From assembly GCA_035650475.1 (NCBI GenBank), contig DASRHP010000009.1:62001-126000 (forward strand): DNA of 64,000 nucleotides, in the 5' to 3' direction. A model generated the notes under the pieces. It made no database searches. It saw nothing but the letters and a program-made list of their open reading frames with translations, and was not told the DNA's origin. Shown in pieces: positions 37,670-46,779 of the stretch. Numbering within the stretch: position 1 is the stretch's first letter; each line of letters begins with the position of its first letter. This DNA is from Candidatus Binataceae bacterium (lineage in GTDB: Bacteria; Desulfobacterota; Binatia; Binatales; Binataceae). The position numbers and the translations under genes were made by a program.

Positions 37670-38968
37670 TCAATCGGCGGCCGAGGCGAGCGCCTCGTCG
37701 AGCCCGGTAATCACGCGCCCGCGCGTTTCGGGAATCAGCCAGATCAGGATCGCGCCGACGGCGGAGAAGGCCGCGCCGATTGCGAGCGCCGCGCCGAAGC
37801 CGATCGAGCGGCTGAGCAGCGCGATCGCCATCGGAGTAAAGAATTGCAGCCCGCGGGTGACGTTGAGCAGCACGCCGAGCGCCGAGTTGCGCACTTTGGT
37901 CGGCAGCAGCTCGGAAACGATCGGCCCCACTCCCGACCAGATGCCCGTGCCGACTCCCGCGAATACCATCGCGCCCGCCACCAGTCCTGGCACGCCGCTC
38001 GCCCAGGGCCACAGAATCGTTGGCGGCAACAGCCCGATCGCCATCATCGCGGCGAAGGCCGAGAACACCGGGCGGCGGCCGAAGCGGTCGGCGAGCATGC
38101 CGAAGCTTGCGTAGCCGACCACGGCGCCCGCCTGCATCCCCATCATCAGATGGCTCGCTGCGCGGCTCCCGAGATGGCGCGTCAGTTCCAGGTAGCCGGG
38201 CATCCAACTGTATGTGAACCAGTAGGCCTCGGAGTTGACCCAGATCACGAAGAACAGCAGCGCCATCACGCCCGCGTACGGTCTCAGCGCGCGCAGCTCG
38301 GCGCGCGTCAGCCATTCGCCGCCGCCCATCCGTTGCCGCCAGACGTCGCTCTCCGGCAGCCATCGCCAGACCGCCGCCGCGACCGCGAACGCCGGCACCG
38401 CCGAGAGCGCGAACGTCGCGCGCCATCCGATCGCCGGCGCGGCGTAGCCCGCGAGCAGCGCGGCGAGGAAGACACCCAGCGGCGCGCCCACCTGCACGTA
38501 GGCCGCATAACGCGCGCGGCGCTGGGGCGGCACGCTTTCCGCGACCAGGCTCTGCCCAGCCGCCCATTCGCCGCCAATTCCCACGCCGGTCAGCGAGCGG
38601 AAGATCAGCAGATGGGTCAGGGTGAAGCTCGCAGCGCACAGCAGCGTGCCTGCGCCGTAGATCAGGACGGTTGCGATGATCGTCGGGCGCCGCCCGAAGC
38701 GATCGCCGATAAAGCCGAAGAGCAGCCCGCCCAGCGCCGTCATCAGCAGCGACGTGCCCAGCGCGAACGATGCCTCCAGTGTGCCGAGATGGAGGTCGCG
38801 CGCGATCGGCACCATCAGGAACGAGTAGAGAATGAGATCGTAGAAATCAAAGATCCAGGCGAAGAAGCACAGCGCGACGATCCGGTAATGCGCCGGTCCC
38901 ATCGGCTGCTCGCTGAGCAGCGCCGCCGGCGCGGCGCCCGCCACGATTGCGCCTGAGTCCTGCCGCAC
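37670..38968 (-). CDS. MFS transporter, metabolite:H+ symporter type
   Basis: 432-residue 12-helix major facilitator. The loop 2-3 motif GFIGDRFGRRPTIIATV is clear and a second copy occurs between helices 8 and 9 (FGMLADRFGRRPVF). The family signature FRSLTGVGIGGEWAAGQSLVAE is that of the sugar/aromatic-acid and metabolite:proton symporters. GTG at 38968 has an excellent GAGGGGGA site; an ATG at 38902 is the alternative. It is divergent from sppA (110-bp spacer) and convergent with the phosphodiesterase. Substrate cannot be predicted. Confidence 0.86.
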   Translation of the reverse strand: MRQDSGAIVAGAAPAALLSEQPMGPAHYRIVALCFFAWIFDFYDLILYSFLMVPIARDLHLGTLEASFALGTSLLMTALGGLLFGFIGDRFGRRPTIIATVLIYGAGTLLCAASFTLTHLLIFRSLTGVGIGGEWAAGQSLVAESVPPQRRARYAAYVQVGAPLGVFLAALLAGYAAPAIGWRATFALSAVPAFAVAAAVWRWLPESDVWRQRMGGGEWLTRAELRALRPYAGVMALLFFVIWVNSEAYWFTYSWMPGYLELTRHLGSRAASHLMMGMQAGAVVGYASFGMLADRFGRRPVFSAFAAMMAIGLLPPTILWPWASGVPGLVAGAMVFAGVGTGIWSGVGPIVSELLPTKVRNSALGVLLNVTRGLQFFTPMAIALLSRSIGFGAALAIGAAFSAVGAILIWLIPETRGRVITGLDEALASAAD

Positions 38969-39078
38969 TGGTCCCCCTCGCGTGGTTATGGTTGGCTATC
39001 ATCGGGGTTCACCCCCATGGTTTTCAAGAGAGGCGCGGCCGCGCGGCGGACGCCGCAACGCCACAACGGAGGACTGCG

Positions 39079-40830
39079 ATGCTCAGACGGATGCTTCGGT
39101 ACCTGGTGCGGGTCGTCGCGCTGCTCGTCGCACTGGCGATCATTGGCCATCTCGCCGACTGGTGGTCGCATCGCGTGGCGCCCGGTTCGGTGCTCGTGCT
39201 CAAGGTCAAGGGCCCGGTGATCGAGCGCGGCAGCGTGGGGTTCCGCGGCTTGCTGGCGGCGCGCGAGACGCCGCTCAACGTGGTGCGCCGCGCGCTCGAC
39301 GAGGCGGCGCAGGATCCGCGGATCGTGGGGCTGGCGGTCAAGATCACCGACCCCCAGATGGAGTTCGCGCAGGCGCAGGAGCTGTGCGGGCTGATCGCCA
39401 ATTTCGACGGGCACCATAAGTGGACCGCGGCCTATCTCGAAACCGCGGGCGAATTCGGTTCGGGCAACCTGCCCTACCTGGTGGCGAGCGCGGCGGACGA
39501 AGTCTCGATGATGCCGCAGGGCGAGATCGATCTGACCGGGGTGAGCATGCGCGAGGTGTTCGCGCGCGGGCTGCTCGACAAGCTCGGCGTGCGCCCCAAC
39601 TTCGCCGCGATCGGCAAGTACAAGAGCGCCGCCAACGTCTTCACGGAGAAGGATTTCACCCCCGCCCAGCACGAGGAGGACGACGCGCTGGTCGGCGACC
39701 TCTTCGGCCAGATCGTCGATACCGCCGCGCGCGAACGCCATCTCGAGGCGGCGCAAATCCGCGCGCTCATCGACCAGACGCCGCTCACCGCGCGGGCTGG
39801 GCTGAAGGCCCATCTCGTCGACCGGCTGGAATACGCCGATCAGTTCAGCGACCGCATCAAGGAGTACCGCGGCCATCATCATAAGCTCATCGATTACACC
39901 GCCTACGCGCAGGTCCCGCTGATCCCACACGTCGGGAGTGAGCAGAAGATCGCGGTGGTGTACGCCGACGGCGCGATCCAGCGCGGCGAGGGCGGTTTCG
40001 ACCCGCTGCTCTCGCCCGGCGGCAACGCGGTCGGCTCGAACGAGCTGGTCGCGGCGCTCGACCGCGCGCGCAACGACGACTCGGTGCGCGGGGTGGTGCT
40101 GCGGATCAATTCGCCCGGCGGCTCGGTGATCGGTTCCGAGCTGATCCGGCGCGCGGCCGAATTGTTGGCCAACGACAAGCCGCTGGTGGTCAGCATGTCG
40201 GGCTACGCGGCCTCGGGCGGCTATTGGATCGCGACGCCGGCGGCACGGATCTTGGCTGAGCCGGGCACGGTGACCGGCTCGATCGGCGTGCTCGGCGGTA
40301 AGTTCAACATCGCGCCGATGATGACTTCGATCGGGGTCAACAGTGGCGCGATTTCGCGCGGCGCCAACGCCTCGATGTTCGACGCGTTCACCGATTTCAC
40401 CCCCGCCCAGCAGCAGCAGTTCCAGAACCAGATCCTGGGCGACACCTACCGCTATTTCGTCTCGCTGGTCGCGCGGCGGCGCAAGCTCAGTCCGGCGCGC
40501 GTCGATCAGATTGCGCAGGGCCGGGTGTGGAGCGGCGAACAGGCGGTCAAGCTCAAGCTTGCCGACGGGCTCGGCGGCCTGGATGCGGCGATCAAGGCCG
40601 CGCGCGAGCTGGCCAAGATCCCCGAGGGCGTGCCGCTGGCGACGCTCGAGCTACCCGAGCAGCCGAACCTGCTGAGCGCGCTGATGCAGGGCAAAGTCGG
40701 CGGCGCAAGCGCGCTCGGGCTTGACGTCTCGCCGCGCCTGCGCGCCGCGTTGTGGCTGCTCGACGCGGCGGTCGAGCGGCGCAACGGTCTCATCCGTGCC
40801 GCGCTCTGCCCGGTCGCGCCGGTGCTGTGA
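39079..40830 (+). CDS. sppA: Signal peptide peptidase SppA, long (67K) type
   Basis: Membrane-bound serine protease that degrades cleaved signal peptides. The 583-residue protein has an N-terminal membrane anchor (VVALLVALAIIGHLADWW) and two tandem protease-fold domains as in E. coli SppA. The general-base Lys is in AAIGKYKSAANVF in the first half, and the nucleophile Ser in VSMSGYAASGGYWIATPA in the second. VVLRINSPGGSVIGSELI and GTVTGSIGVLGGKFNI are conserved. The ATG at 39079 follows CGGAGGA. Located downstream is a small ferritin-like protein, 62 bp away. Confidence 0.9.
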   Translation: MLRRMLRYLVRVVALLVALAIIGHLADWWSHRVAPGSVLVLKVKGPVIERGSVGFRGLLAARETPLNVVRRALDEAAQDPRIVGLAVKITDPQMEFAQAQELCGLIANFDGHHKWTAAYLETAGEFGSGNLPYLVASAADEVSMMPQGEIDLTGVSMREVFARGLLDKLGVRPNFAAIGKYKSAANVFTEKDFTPAQHEEDDALVGDLFGQIVDTAARERHLEAAQIRALIDQTPLTARAGLKAHLVDRLEYADQFSDRIKEYRGHHHKLIDYTAYAQVPLIPHVGSEQKIAVVYADGAIQRGEGGFDPLLSPGGNAVGSNELVAALDRARNDDSVRGVVLRINSPGGSVIGSELIRRAAELLANDKPLVVSMSGYAASGGYWIATPAARILAEPGTVTGSIGVLGGKFNIAPMMTSIGVNSGAISRGANASMFDAFTDFTPAQQQQFQNQILGDTYRYFVSLVARRRKLSPARVDQIAQGRVWSGEQAVKLKLADGLGGLDAAIKAARELAKIPEGVPLATLELPEQPNLLSALMQGKVGGASALGLDVSPRLRAALWLLDAAVERRNGLIRAALCPVAPVL

Positions 40831-40892
40831 GCGCCGCGGTTTGGCGCGCGCAATCGGCCTGTGCAAGGATCGCGGTTGGAGGAGTTTCAGCG

Positions 40893-41309
40893 ATGGACGC
40901 GCAACTCGAGAGCTTTCTCAACATCCTGGGCGAGGCCGAGCGCGCCGGCGGGCGCGTGCTGCACGAGCTGACTGCCGAGGCGCGCTCGCCCGAGCTTCGC
41001 GAGCTGCTCAAGAAGACCGGCCATGACGAGGGCTATTGGGCGGGCGAGCTCGGCGCGCACGTGCGGCGGCTGGGCGGCGCGGCCTCCAACAAGACCGGTG
41101 ACTTCGTCGAGAAAGTGCGCGCGGTGGGCGACTTCCGCGGCAAGCTGGAGCTGCTCAACCGCGGCCAGCGATGGGTGATCCGCAAGATCGAAGAGAACCT
41201 GCCGACGATTTCCGATCCTGACCTGCGCGGCTTCCTCGCCGTGATGGCCAAGGGCCATCACATGAACATCGGCGCGGTCGAGGACGCGCTCAAAGAGGGG
41301 CTGCTCTAG
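40893..41309 (+). CDS. Small helical protein (ferritin-like; DUF6306-type)
   Basis: 138 residues, mostly amphipathic helix, with NILGEAERAGGRVLHEL, a Trp-Glu segment (HDEGYWAGELGAHVRRLGG), LLNRGQRWVIRKIEENLP and AKGHHMNIGAVEDAL. This pattern is that of a small conserved family which I recall as DUF6306. It may be a four-helix, ferritin-like fold; possible Glu/His ligands recur, but metal binding is not shown. TTGGAGGAG precedes the start. Its stop shares the palindrome CTAG with the stop of the next convergent gene. Confidence 0.72.
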   Translation: MDAQLESFLNILGEAERAGGRVLHELTAEARSPELRELLKKTGHDEGYWAGELGAHVRRLGGAASNKTGDFVEKVRAVGDFRGKLELLNRGQRWVIRKIEENLPTISDPDLRGFLAVMAKGHHMNIGAVEDALKEGLL

Positions 41310-41575
41310 CCGGCGGACTTCACGGTTCCCACCGCTGCCCGTACGCTGCGCAGCAGTCGCGCCGATTCGGCGGGCGTGTTGACCGGATAGCGTTCGAAGT
41401 CGCCGTCGCACTTGAGGTCGGCAAAAAACCCCGTCGGATCTTCGTGGAAATGGAGAAAGGCGGTCGCGCCGCAATAGAAAACTCCGCGCTTGCGCTCGAC
41501 TAGACCGGGGATGGCGCGGAGTTCTTTCAGCAGCGGCTGCAAAGCGTCGAGCGCCCGTTGCCCTGCATGCTTCAT
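41306..41575 (-). CDS. Conserved small hypothetical protein
   Basis: 89 residues from the ATG at 41575 (GTG at 41614 would add 13). The core RALDALQPLLKELRAIPGL, RKRGVFYCGATAFLHFHED and FFADLKCDGDFERYPV looks like a compact alpha/beta protein; I have a weak memory of similar conserved bacterial proteins without known role. It follows the CoA-transferase gene by about 50 bp on the same strand, so the two may be co-transcribed. Its stop codon overlaps the opposite gene's stop in CTAG (41306-41309). Confidence 0.62.
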   Translation of the reverse strand: MKHAGQRALDALQPLLKELRAIPGLVERKRGVFYCGATAFLHFHEDPTGFFADLKCDGDFERYPVNTPAESARLLRSVRAAVGTVKSAG

Positions 41576-41626
41576 CGCCTGCGGCCGGGGGCTGACATGG
41601 CCGGTCCACTCCACTGCAAAAGGGGC

Positions 41627-42898
41627 TTACCCCTGATGTGACGGGATAACCACGTTGGCGGCGGCGACCTTTTCCTTGTCGGCGCCGCCGCCGCGCAGCA
41701 GCACGCCCTCGGCGTAGAGCGTGGCGATCTCGCCATCCGACAGCCCCAGCATCTCGCGCATCACGTCCTCGTTGGCTTCGCCCAGACGCGTGGCCCTGAT
41801 CTCCGGCCGGCCCTGCCAGTCGGAGAACTTCACCGGCATCCCGGGGATGTCGAACTCACCGAGTTCGGCGTCGCGCACGCGGCGGATCGTCCTGCGCTCG
41901 CGCAGATGCGGATGCCCCATCGCCTCTTCGAGCTTGAGCACCGGCGCGCACGGCACGCGCTCGCGGTCGAGGATTGCGACCGCCGAGTCGCGGTCAGGAA
42001 AGCCGCCGAGCCATCGCTCGATAATCTCGCGCAGCGCCTCCTTGTTCTTCACCCGCCGGCTGTTGGTCGAAAAGCGCTCGTCGGTGACCAGCTCCGGCAT
42101 CCCCATCGCGCGCGCCAAGCGGGGAAACTCGTGCTGCTGGACGATCAGCATCACGTAGCCGCCGTTGGCCTTGTACACGCCGCACGGCTGGCCCGCCGGA
42201 TGTAGCGAGCCGGCGCGATTTGGATGGTAGCGGCCGGGGCGCAGCGAGAGCACAGGCACCAGCAGCTCGTGCATGTGGAAGTAGGTGTCCATCAGGGAGG
42301 CGTCGATATACTGGCCCTTGCCGGTGCGCTCGCGCGAAAGCAGCGCGAAGCCGACCGCCATTGCCGCCGCGACGCCGGTCGAGATGTCGCCGATCGCCAT
42401 CGTGGGCACGATCGGCGCGCGGTCGGGCTCACCGAGCAGGTCGGTCACGCCGGCGAGCGAGGAGCCGATGAAGTCGTAGCCCGGGCGGCGGCTGAGCGGT
42501 CCGGTCTGTCCAGCCGCCGAGATCGAGCACATGACCAGCCGCGGACTGATGGCCGACAGCGCCTCGTAGCCGAAGCCCATATCCGCGATCACGCCGGGGG
42601 CGAAGTTCTCCACCACAACGTCGATCTTCGGGATCATCGCGAGCAGCAGTTCCTTGGCGCGCGGCTTGCGCAGGTCGATCGCCAGGCTGCGCTTGCCGTG
42701 GTTGTGCTGGAAGTAGTAGCTGCTCATTCCGTCCTTGACGATGCCCAGCGCACGGACGTGATCGCCCTCCAGCGAGCGCTCGACCTTGATAACGTCGGCG
42801 CCGAGTTCGCCCAGGATGCGGGTGCAGGTCGGGCCTGCCACATAATGGGTGAAGTCGAGAACGCGGAACCCCTCGAGCATCTGCGGCTGCTTGTCCAT
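41627..42898 (-). CDS. CaiB/BaiF-type class III CoA-transferase
   Basis: Family III CoA-transferase, 423 residues from the ATG at 42898. The fold is shown by VLDFTHYVAGPTCTRILGELGADVIKVE, FQHNHGKRSLAIDLRKP, VVENFAPGVIADMGFGYEAL and GKGQYIDASLMDTYFHMHEL, the latter containing the conserved catalytic Asp region. Such enzymes transfer CoA between carboxylic acids (formyl-CoA, carnitine, succinyl-arylsuccinate, 2-methylacyl-CoA racemases and others). Substrate unknown, although P450 and crotonases elsewhere in the window would suit lipid or hydrocarbon degradation. In-frame upstream residues lack homology. Confidence 0.9.
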   Translation of the reverse strand: MDKQPQMLEGFRVLDFTHYVAGPTCTRILGELGADVIKVERSLEGDHVRALGIVKDGMSSYYFQHNHGKRSLAIDLRKPRAKELLLAMIPKIDVVVENFAPGVIADMGFGYEALSAISPRLVMCSISAAGQTGPLSRRPGYDFIGSSLAGVTDLLGEPDRAPIVPTMAIGDISTGVAAAMAVGFALLSRERTGKGQYIDASLMDTYFHMHELLVPVLSLRPGRYHPNRAGSLHPAGQPCGVYKANGGYVMLIVQQHEFPRLARAMGMPELVTDERFSTNSRRVKNKEALREIIERWLGGFPDRDSAVAILDRERVPCAPVLKLEEAMGHPHLRERRTIRRVRDAELGEFDIPGMPVKFSDWQGRPEIRATRLGEANEDVMREMLGLSDGEIATLYAEGVLLRGGGADKEKVAAANVVIPSHQG

Positions 42899-43040
42899 CA
42901 GCGATCCTCCCGGAAGGTGGCGATGCGGCCGCCGCGGCCGGATCCGCCCGGGCGCAATGATACAAAGGTGCACCCCGCGATGTCCAAGGCGGCGGGTCAA
43001 TAGCGCCGCCAGAGGCCGGCCACTCAGATGGAAACTGGAG

Positions 43041-43535
43041 CTAACCTGGGCGCGCGCGGCAGTCGGGGCACAGCCCGTAGAGTTCCATCTTATGGCGGGT
43101 CAGTGTGACACCGAGCTCGCGCGCGACTGCCTGCTGCTGGCGCTCGATCGCGTCGTTGTGGAACTCGATGATCCTGCCGCAGCGCTCGCAGATGAAGTGG
43201 TCGTGATGGTTGCCGCCGGCGGCCTCGTAGCGCGCCTGGCCTTCCTCGAAGTGGCGCTCGTAGAGCAGGTCGCACTCCTTGAGCAGGCGCAGGGTGCGGT
43301 AGATGGTGGCGTAGCCGACGTGCGGGTTGACCTTCTTGACCTCGGCGTAAAGCTCCTCGGCGCTGATATGGCGGCCGAGGTCGAAGAAGACGCGCGCGAT
43401 GTCGTCGCGCTGGCCGGTGGACTTGAGCCCGCGCTCCTTGAGCCGCGCGTGAAAGACGCCGAGCCGCTGCTCGGCCTGGCCGGTCGGCGGATGGCTGACG
43501 ACGGTGCGCGCGGTGCCTTCCTCGAGGCGTGGCAT
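43041..43535 (-). CDS. fur: Fur-family transcriptional regulator
   Basis: 164-residue metal-dependent repressor. A winged-helix domain (LKSTGQRDDIARVFF, HISAEELYAEVKKVNPHVGYATIYRTLRLLKE) is followed by the dimer/metal domain with NHHDHFICERCGRIIEFHN (His-rich site and Cys-x2-Cys structural zinc) and the second Cys pair GLCPDCRA. It fits Fur more than PerR or Zur, but the subgroup is uncertain. The N-terminal extension of about 25 residues is unusual. Fur boxes are not identified in the neighbourhood. The next gene on this strand ends 15 bp upstream. Confidence 0.9.
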   Translation of the reverse strand: MPRLEEGTARTVVSHPPTGQAEQRLGVFHARLKERGLKSTGQRDDIARVFFDLGRHISAEELYAEVKKVNPHVGYATIYRTLRLLKECDLLYERHFEEGQARYEAAGGNHHDHFICERCGRIIEFHNDAIERQQQAVARELGVTLTRHKMELYGLCPDCRARPG

Positions 43536-43550
43536 GGCGAAGGTTAAGGG

Positions 43551-43847
43551 CTAGCCCGGCGCGCCGCCGTCCTGGAGCAGCCGCCGCGCGGCGGGCGATA
43601 GATAGAGCGCTTCGAGGTCACGCTCGCGCAGTGCCTCGAGCAGGACTTCGAGCTGTTCGGCGGGCGGCTGAGCGGAATCGAGGATGACGAGGTCTTTTTC
43701 GCGCAGGCGGCAAGCGCCGCCGCGCGCGCGGTAGCCGACCTCGCGCAGCAGCCGTTCGCGGCGGACCTTAAGTCCCACCCGTTCGGCTGCCTCGGCCAGT
43801 TCTTCGACCAGGCTTGCGATTCGCGCTCCGCCCCGTGCCTCGCCCAT
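43551..43847 (-). CDS. Conserved small hypothetical protein, possibly in the fur operon
   Basis: 98 residues from the ATG at 43847 (AAGGGG upstream). Visible are SLVEELAEAAERVGLKVRRERLLREVGYRARGG in part, followed by CRLREKDLVILDSAQPP and EQLEVLLEALRERDLEAL, and it seems to be a compact, charged alpha/beta protein. I have a vague recollection of this family as uncharacterised proteins in myxobacteria and related lineages; a function cannot be given. It is upstream of fur by 15 bp on the same strand and divergent from a tandem Usp gene, 66 bp away. The longer frame to 44063 is a shadow. Confidence 0.62.
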   Translation of the reverse strand: MGEARGGARIASLVEELAEAAERVGLKVRRERLLREVGYRARGGACRLREKDLVILDSAQPPAEQLEVLLEALRERDLEALYLSPAARRLLQDGGAPG

Positions 43848-43913
43848 CCGGAACACCCCTTGTGACAGCCCTATACGCGTGATATCGCGGTCCTGACGGC
43901 GGAGGCCGCGCCG

Positions 43914-44750
43914 ATGATCAAACGCATCCTGGTCGGCATCGACACCTCCGAGCACTCGCGCGTCGCTCAGGCCTACGCCTTCGCGCTGGCGCGCCGCCTT
44001 GGCGCCACCCTCATCGGATTGCACGTCGTTGACATCGTCTCGATCGAGGGTTCGTTTTTCCATGATATCTCAGGCTCACTCGGACTTGAACCCTATCTCG
44101 ACTTCTCCTCAAAGATGCGCGAGGTGCTGACCGCGCGCGGGCGCGCGGTGGTCGAGCAGTTCTGCGAGGCCGCGCGGCGCGAGAACCTTGCGGCGGAGCC
44201 AATGCTCGATATGGGCGTGGTGGCCAACCAGATATGCGAACGCGCCAAGGGCGCCGACCTCGTCGTGATTGGCCATCGCGGCGTGCACGAGCGCTTCTCC
44301 ACTGGTCTGCTGGGTTCAACCGCCGAGAGTGTTGCGCGCAAGAGCCCGCGCCCGCTGTTCGTCTCGCCGATGCGCCTGCGCGAGATTCGCACGCTCGCGC
44401 TCGCCTACGATGGCAGCGAGCGCGCGTCCAAGGCGATGCGCGCGGCGGCGGAATTTGCCACCGAGCTGGGCGCGCCGCTGCGCGTGATCACCGTCGCGCG
44501 CGACGCGCGGCTGGGTGAACGCACGCTCGACGAGGCGCGCCACTATCTCGAGCCGTACGCGCTCAAGGCCTCGTTCAAGCTGCTCGCCGGCCACGCCCAC
44601 GAGGAGATCGTGCGTTTCCTGAGCGAGAGCGAAACCGACCTGCTGTTCATCGGCGCTTACGGGCACAGCCGGATAATCGAGATGGTGCTTGGCTCGACCA
44701 CCGAGTACGTGCTGCGCAACGCCCCTTGCCCGGTGTTCCTGTCGCGTTAG
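43914..44750 (+). CDS. Tandem-domain universal stress protein
   Basis: 278-residue protein with two UspA domains. Domain 1 (about 1-155) has IKRILVGIDTSEHSRVAQ and VVIGHRGVHERFSTGLLGSTAESV. Domain 2 (about 158-278) has LALAYDGSERASKAMRAA and LFIGAYGHSRIIEMVLGSTTEYVL. Both C-terminal segments match the ATP-binding G-x2-G-x9-G-S/T pattern. Domain 1 contains an insertion (FFHDISGSLGLEPYLDF). The start ATG follows a region without a strong ribosome-binding site. Probably a stress-related nucleotide-binding protein; the single-domain Usp at 30623 is a distinct paralogue. Confidence 0.9.
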   Translation: MIKRILVGIDTSEHSRVAQAYAFALARRLGATLIGLHVVDIVSIEGSFFHDISGSLGLEPYLDFSSKMREVLTARGRAVVEQFCEAARRENLAAEPMLDMGVVANQICERAKGADLVVIGHRGVHERFSTGLLGSTAESVARKSPRPLFVSPMRLREIRTLALAYDGSERASKAMRAAAEFATELGAPLRVITVARDARLGERTLDEARHYLEPYALKASFKLLAGHAHEEIVRFLSESETDLLFIGAYGHSRIIEMVLGSTTEYVLRNAPCPVFLSR

Positions 44751-44771
44751 TTTCCTTGTCTGCTGTCATGC

Positions 44772-44791
44772 GGCGCGCGTGGGGGCGCGCC
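44772..44791. terminator. Candidate bidirectional hairpin between Usp gene and glmS
   Basis: A perfect 7-bp stem GGCGCGC (44772-44778) with GCGCGCC (44785-44791) and a 6-nt loop lies between two convergent genes. There is no clear T-tract on either side, so it is a possible but not classical terminator. Confidence 0.35.
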
Positions 44792-44858
44792 AGCAACTCC
44801 CGATCCAAATAAGCAGGCGGGCATGGCAGTCAGCGCCACCGGATGATTGTGCCCACCC

Positions 44859-46694
44859 CTACTCGACGGTGACCGACTTGGCGAGATTGCGCGGCTGGTC
44901 GACGTCGGTGCCGCGGTACACCGCGATATGGTAGGCGAGCAGTTGCAACGGCACCGTGGTCAGCACCGGCATCAGCATCCGATGCGTGCTCGGGACCTCG
45001 ATTATCTCCCACGCCACCTCTTCCAGTTCGGGCGTCGGATGGTCGGTGACGGCGATGATGCGGCCATTGCGCGATTCAACCTCTTTCAGGTTCGAGAGCG
45101 TCTTTTCGTACACCGAGTCGCGCGGGATGATCACCACCACAGGCATCTCTTCGTCGATCAGCGCGATCGGCCCGTGCTTCATCTCGCCAGCCGAGTAGCC
45201 TTCGGCGTGAATGTAGGAGATCTCCTTGAGCTTGAGTGCGCCCTCCAGCGCAACCGGATAGTTGATGCCGCGGCCGAGGTAGAGAAAGTCGCGCGCCTTG
45301 CCGTACTTGCGCGCGATCCGCTCGATCTGCCGCTCGCGCCGCTCGAGCACTTCTTTGATTTGGGCCGGGATCGCGAACGCCGGCTGAAGCATCGTGTTGA
45401 CTTCGCTCTCGCTCAGCCGCCCCAGGCGCGCGGCCAGATGGATCGCGAAGAGGTAGAACGCCTCGATCTGAGTCAGGAAGCACTTGGTAGTGGTGACGCT
45501 GATCTCGGGGCCGCAGCGGGTGTAGAGCTGAGCGTCGGCCTTGCGCGCGATCGAGGAATCGACGGTATTGGTCAGCGCCAGCAGATGGCATGCGCGCCGT
45601 CGCCCCTCCTCCATTGCGGCCAGCGTGTCCGCGGTCTCGCCCGACTGCGAAACCGCGATCATCATCGTGCGCGCGTCGATCGGCGGGCGGCGGTAGCGGA
45701 ACTCGGCCGAGTAGTCGACCTCGACCGGTATTCCGCACAGTTCCTCGATCATGAACTTGCCGATGAGCGAGGAGATCCACGAGGCGCCCGCGCTGACCAT
45801 CACGATCCGCCCGATCGCTTCCGGCCCGGCCGGAGGCAGAAGCTCGCCTTCAAAGCGCACCGCGCTCGAAGCGGCGGTCGCGCGCCCGCTCAGCGTATCG
45901 ATCCAGGCCTGCGGCTGTTCGGCGATTTCCTTGCGCAGGTAATGTTGAAAGCCGCCTTTGGTCGCGGCGACCGCGTCCCATTCGATCTGCCGCGGCACGC
46001 GCTCGACCGCCGCGCCGTCGAAGGTCATCAGACGCACGCTGGCGGGCCCGACTTCGGCCAGCTCGCCGTCTTCGAGCACCAGGGTCTGGCGCGTATGGCC
46101 GAGGATCGCCGGGATGTCGGAGGCCACGAAGTTCTCGCCCTTGCCGAGGCCGAGGACCAGCGGCGTCGCGGTCTTGGCCGCGACCAGCTTGTCGGGTTCG
46201 GTCTCCGACAGCACGACGATCGAGAACGAGCCGCGCAGTTGTCGCACCGCCTGGCGCACGGCCTCGGTCAGCCCGTCGCCAGCGCGCACGCGCTCCTCGA
46301 TTAGATGCGAGATCAGCTCGGTGTCGGTTTCCGAGCGCAGCTTATGGCCGCGCGCGACCAGGGCGGCGCGCAGCTCGACGTAGTTTTCGACGATTCCATT
46401 GTGAATTACGGCGACCGGGCCGGCCTTGTGCGGATGGGCGTTCTCCTCGGAGGGGCGGCCATGAGTCGCCCAGCGCGTATGGCCGATTCCGATCGAACCG
46501 CCCAGCGGCGAGCCGTCGAGCGCGCGGCGCAGGTTTTCCAGCTTGCCGACCGCGCGCCGGATGCCCATCCCGGCGCCGTTGGCGATTGTCGCCACGCCGG
46601 CCGAGTCGTAGCCGCGATACTCAAGGCGGGCCAGTCCGCCGAGCAGAATCGGCACCGCCTCGCGCGGGCCGACATATCCGATGATTCCGCACAT
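44859..46694 (-). CDS. glmS: Glutamine-fructose-6-phosphate aminotransferase
   Basis: Makes glucosamine-6-phosphate, the first step to UDP-GlcNAc for peptidoglycan and LPS. 611 residues: the N-terminal glutaminase starts MCGIIGYVGP with the catalytic Cys2 and has RWATHGRPSEENAHPH. Two SIS isomerase domains follow (SAGASWISSLIGKFMIEEL; AVSQSGETADTLAAM) and the C-terminus ends RNLAKSVTVE, the family's invariant end. It lies 85 bp after glmU on the same strand, as in many bacteria; a glmS ribozyme would not fit the gap. Confidence 0.97.
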   Translation of the reverse strand: MCGIIGYVGPREAVPILLGGLARLEYRGYDSAGVATIANGAGMGIRRAVGKLENLRRALDGSPLGGSIGIGHTRWATHGRPSEENAHPHKAGPVAVIHNGIVENYVELRAALVARGHKLRSETDTELISHLIEERVRAGDGLTEAVRQAVRQLRGSFSIVVLSETEPDKLVAAKTATPLVLGLGKGENFVASDIPAILGHTRQTLVLEDGELAEVGPASVRLMTFDGAAVERVPRQIEWDAVAATKGGFQHYLRKEIAEQPQAWIDTLSGRATAASSAVRFEGELLPPAGPEAIGRIVMVSAGASWISSLIGKFMIEELCGIPVEVDYSAEFRYRRPPIDARTMMIAVSQSGETADTLAAMEEGRRRACHLLALTNTVDSSIARKADAQLYTRCGPEISVTTTKCFLTQIEAFYLFAIHLAARLGRLSESEVNTMLQPAFAIPAQIKEVLERRERQIERIARKYGKARDFLYLGRGINYPVALEGALKLKEISYIHAEGYSAGEMKHGPIALIDEEMPVVVIIPRDSVYEKTLSNLKEVESRNGRIIAVTDHPTPELEEVAWEIIEVPSTHRMLMPVLTTVPLQLLAYHIAVYRGTDVDQPRNLAKSVTVE

Positions 46695-46779
46695 CGCAAC
46701 GCTCCCGCCTTTCCCGACCCACCTTTAAGTTTGCCGGGCCACAAAGCCTACCGCCAGTGGGCGGGAGATCCTGGCGCGG

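Noticed and set aside
44847..46304. 485-codon plus-strand open frame
   Set aside because: Antisense to glmS with matching length; Arg/His-rich shadow.
46695..46779. glmS ribozyme upstream of glmS
   Set aside because: The gap after glmU is only 85 bp, too short, and I see no ribozyme core elements.
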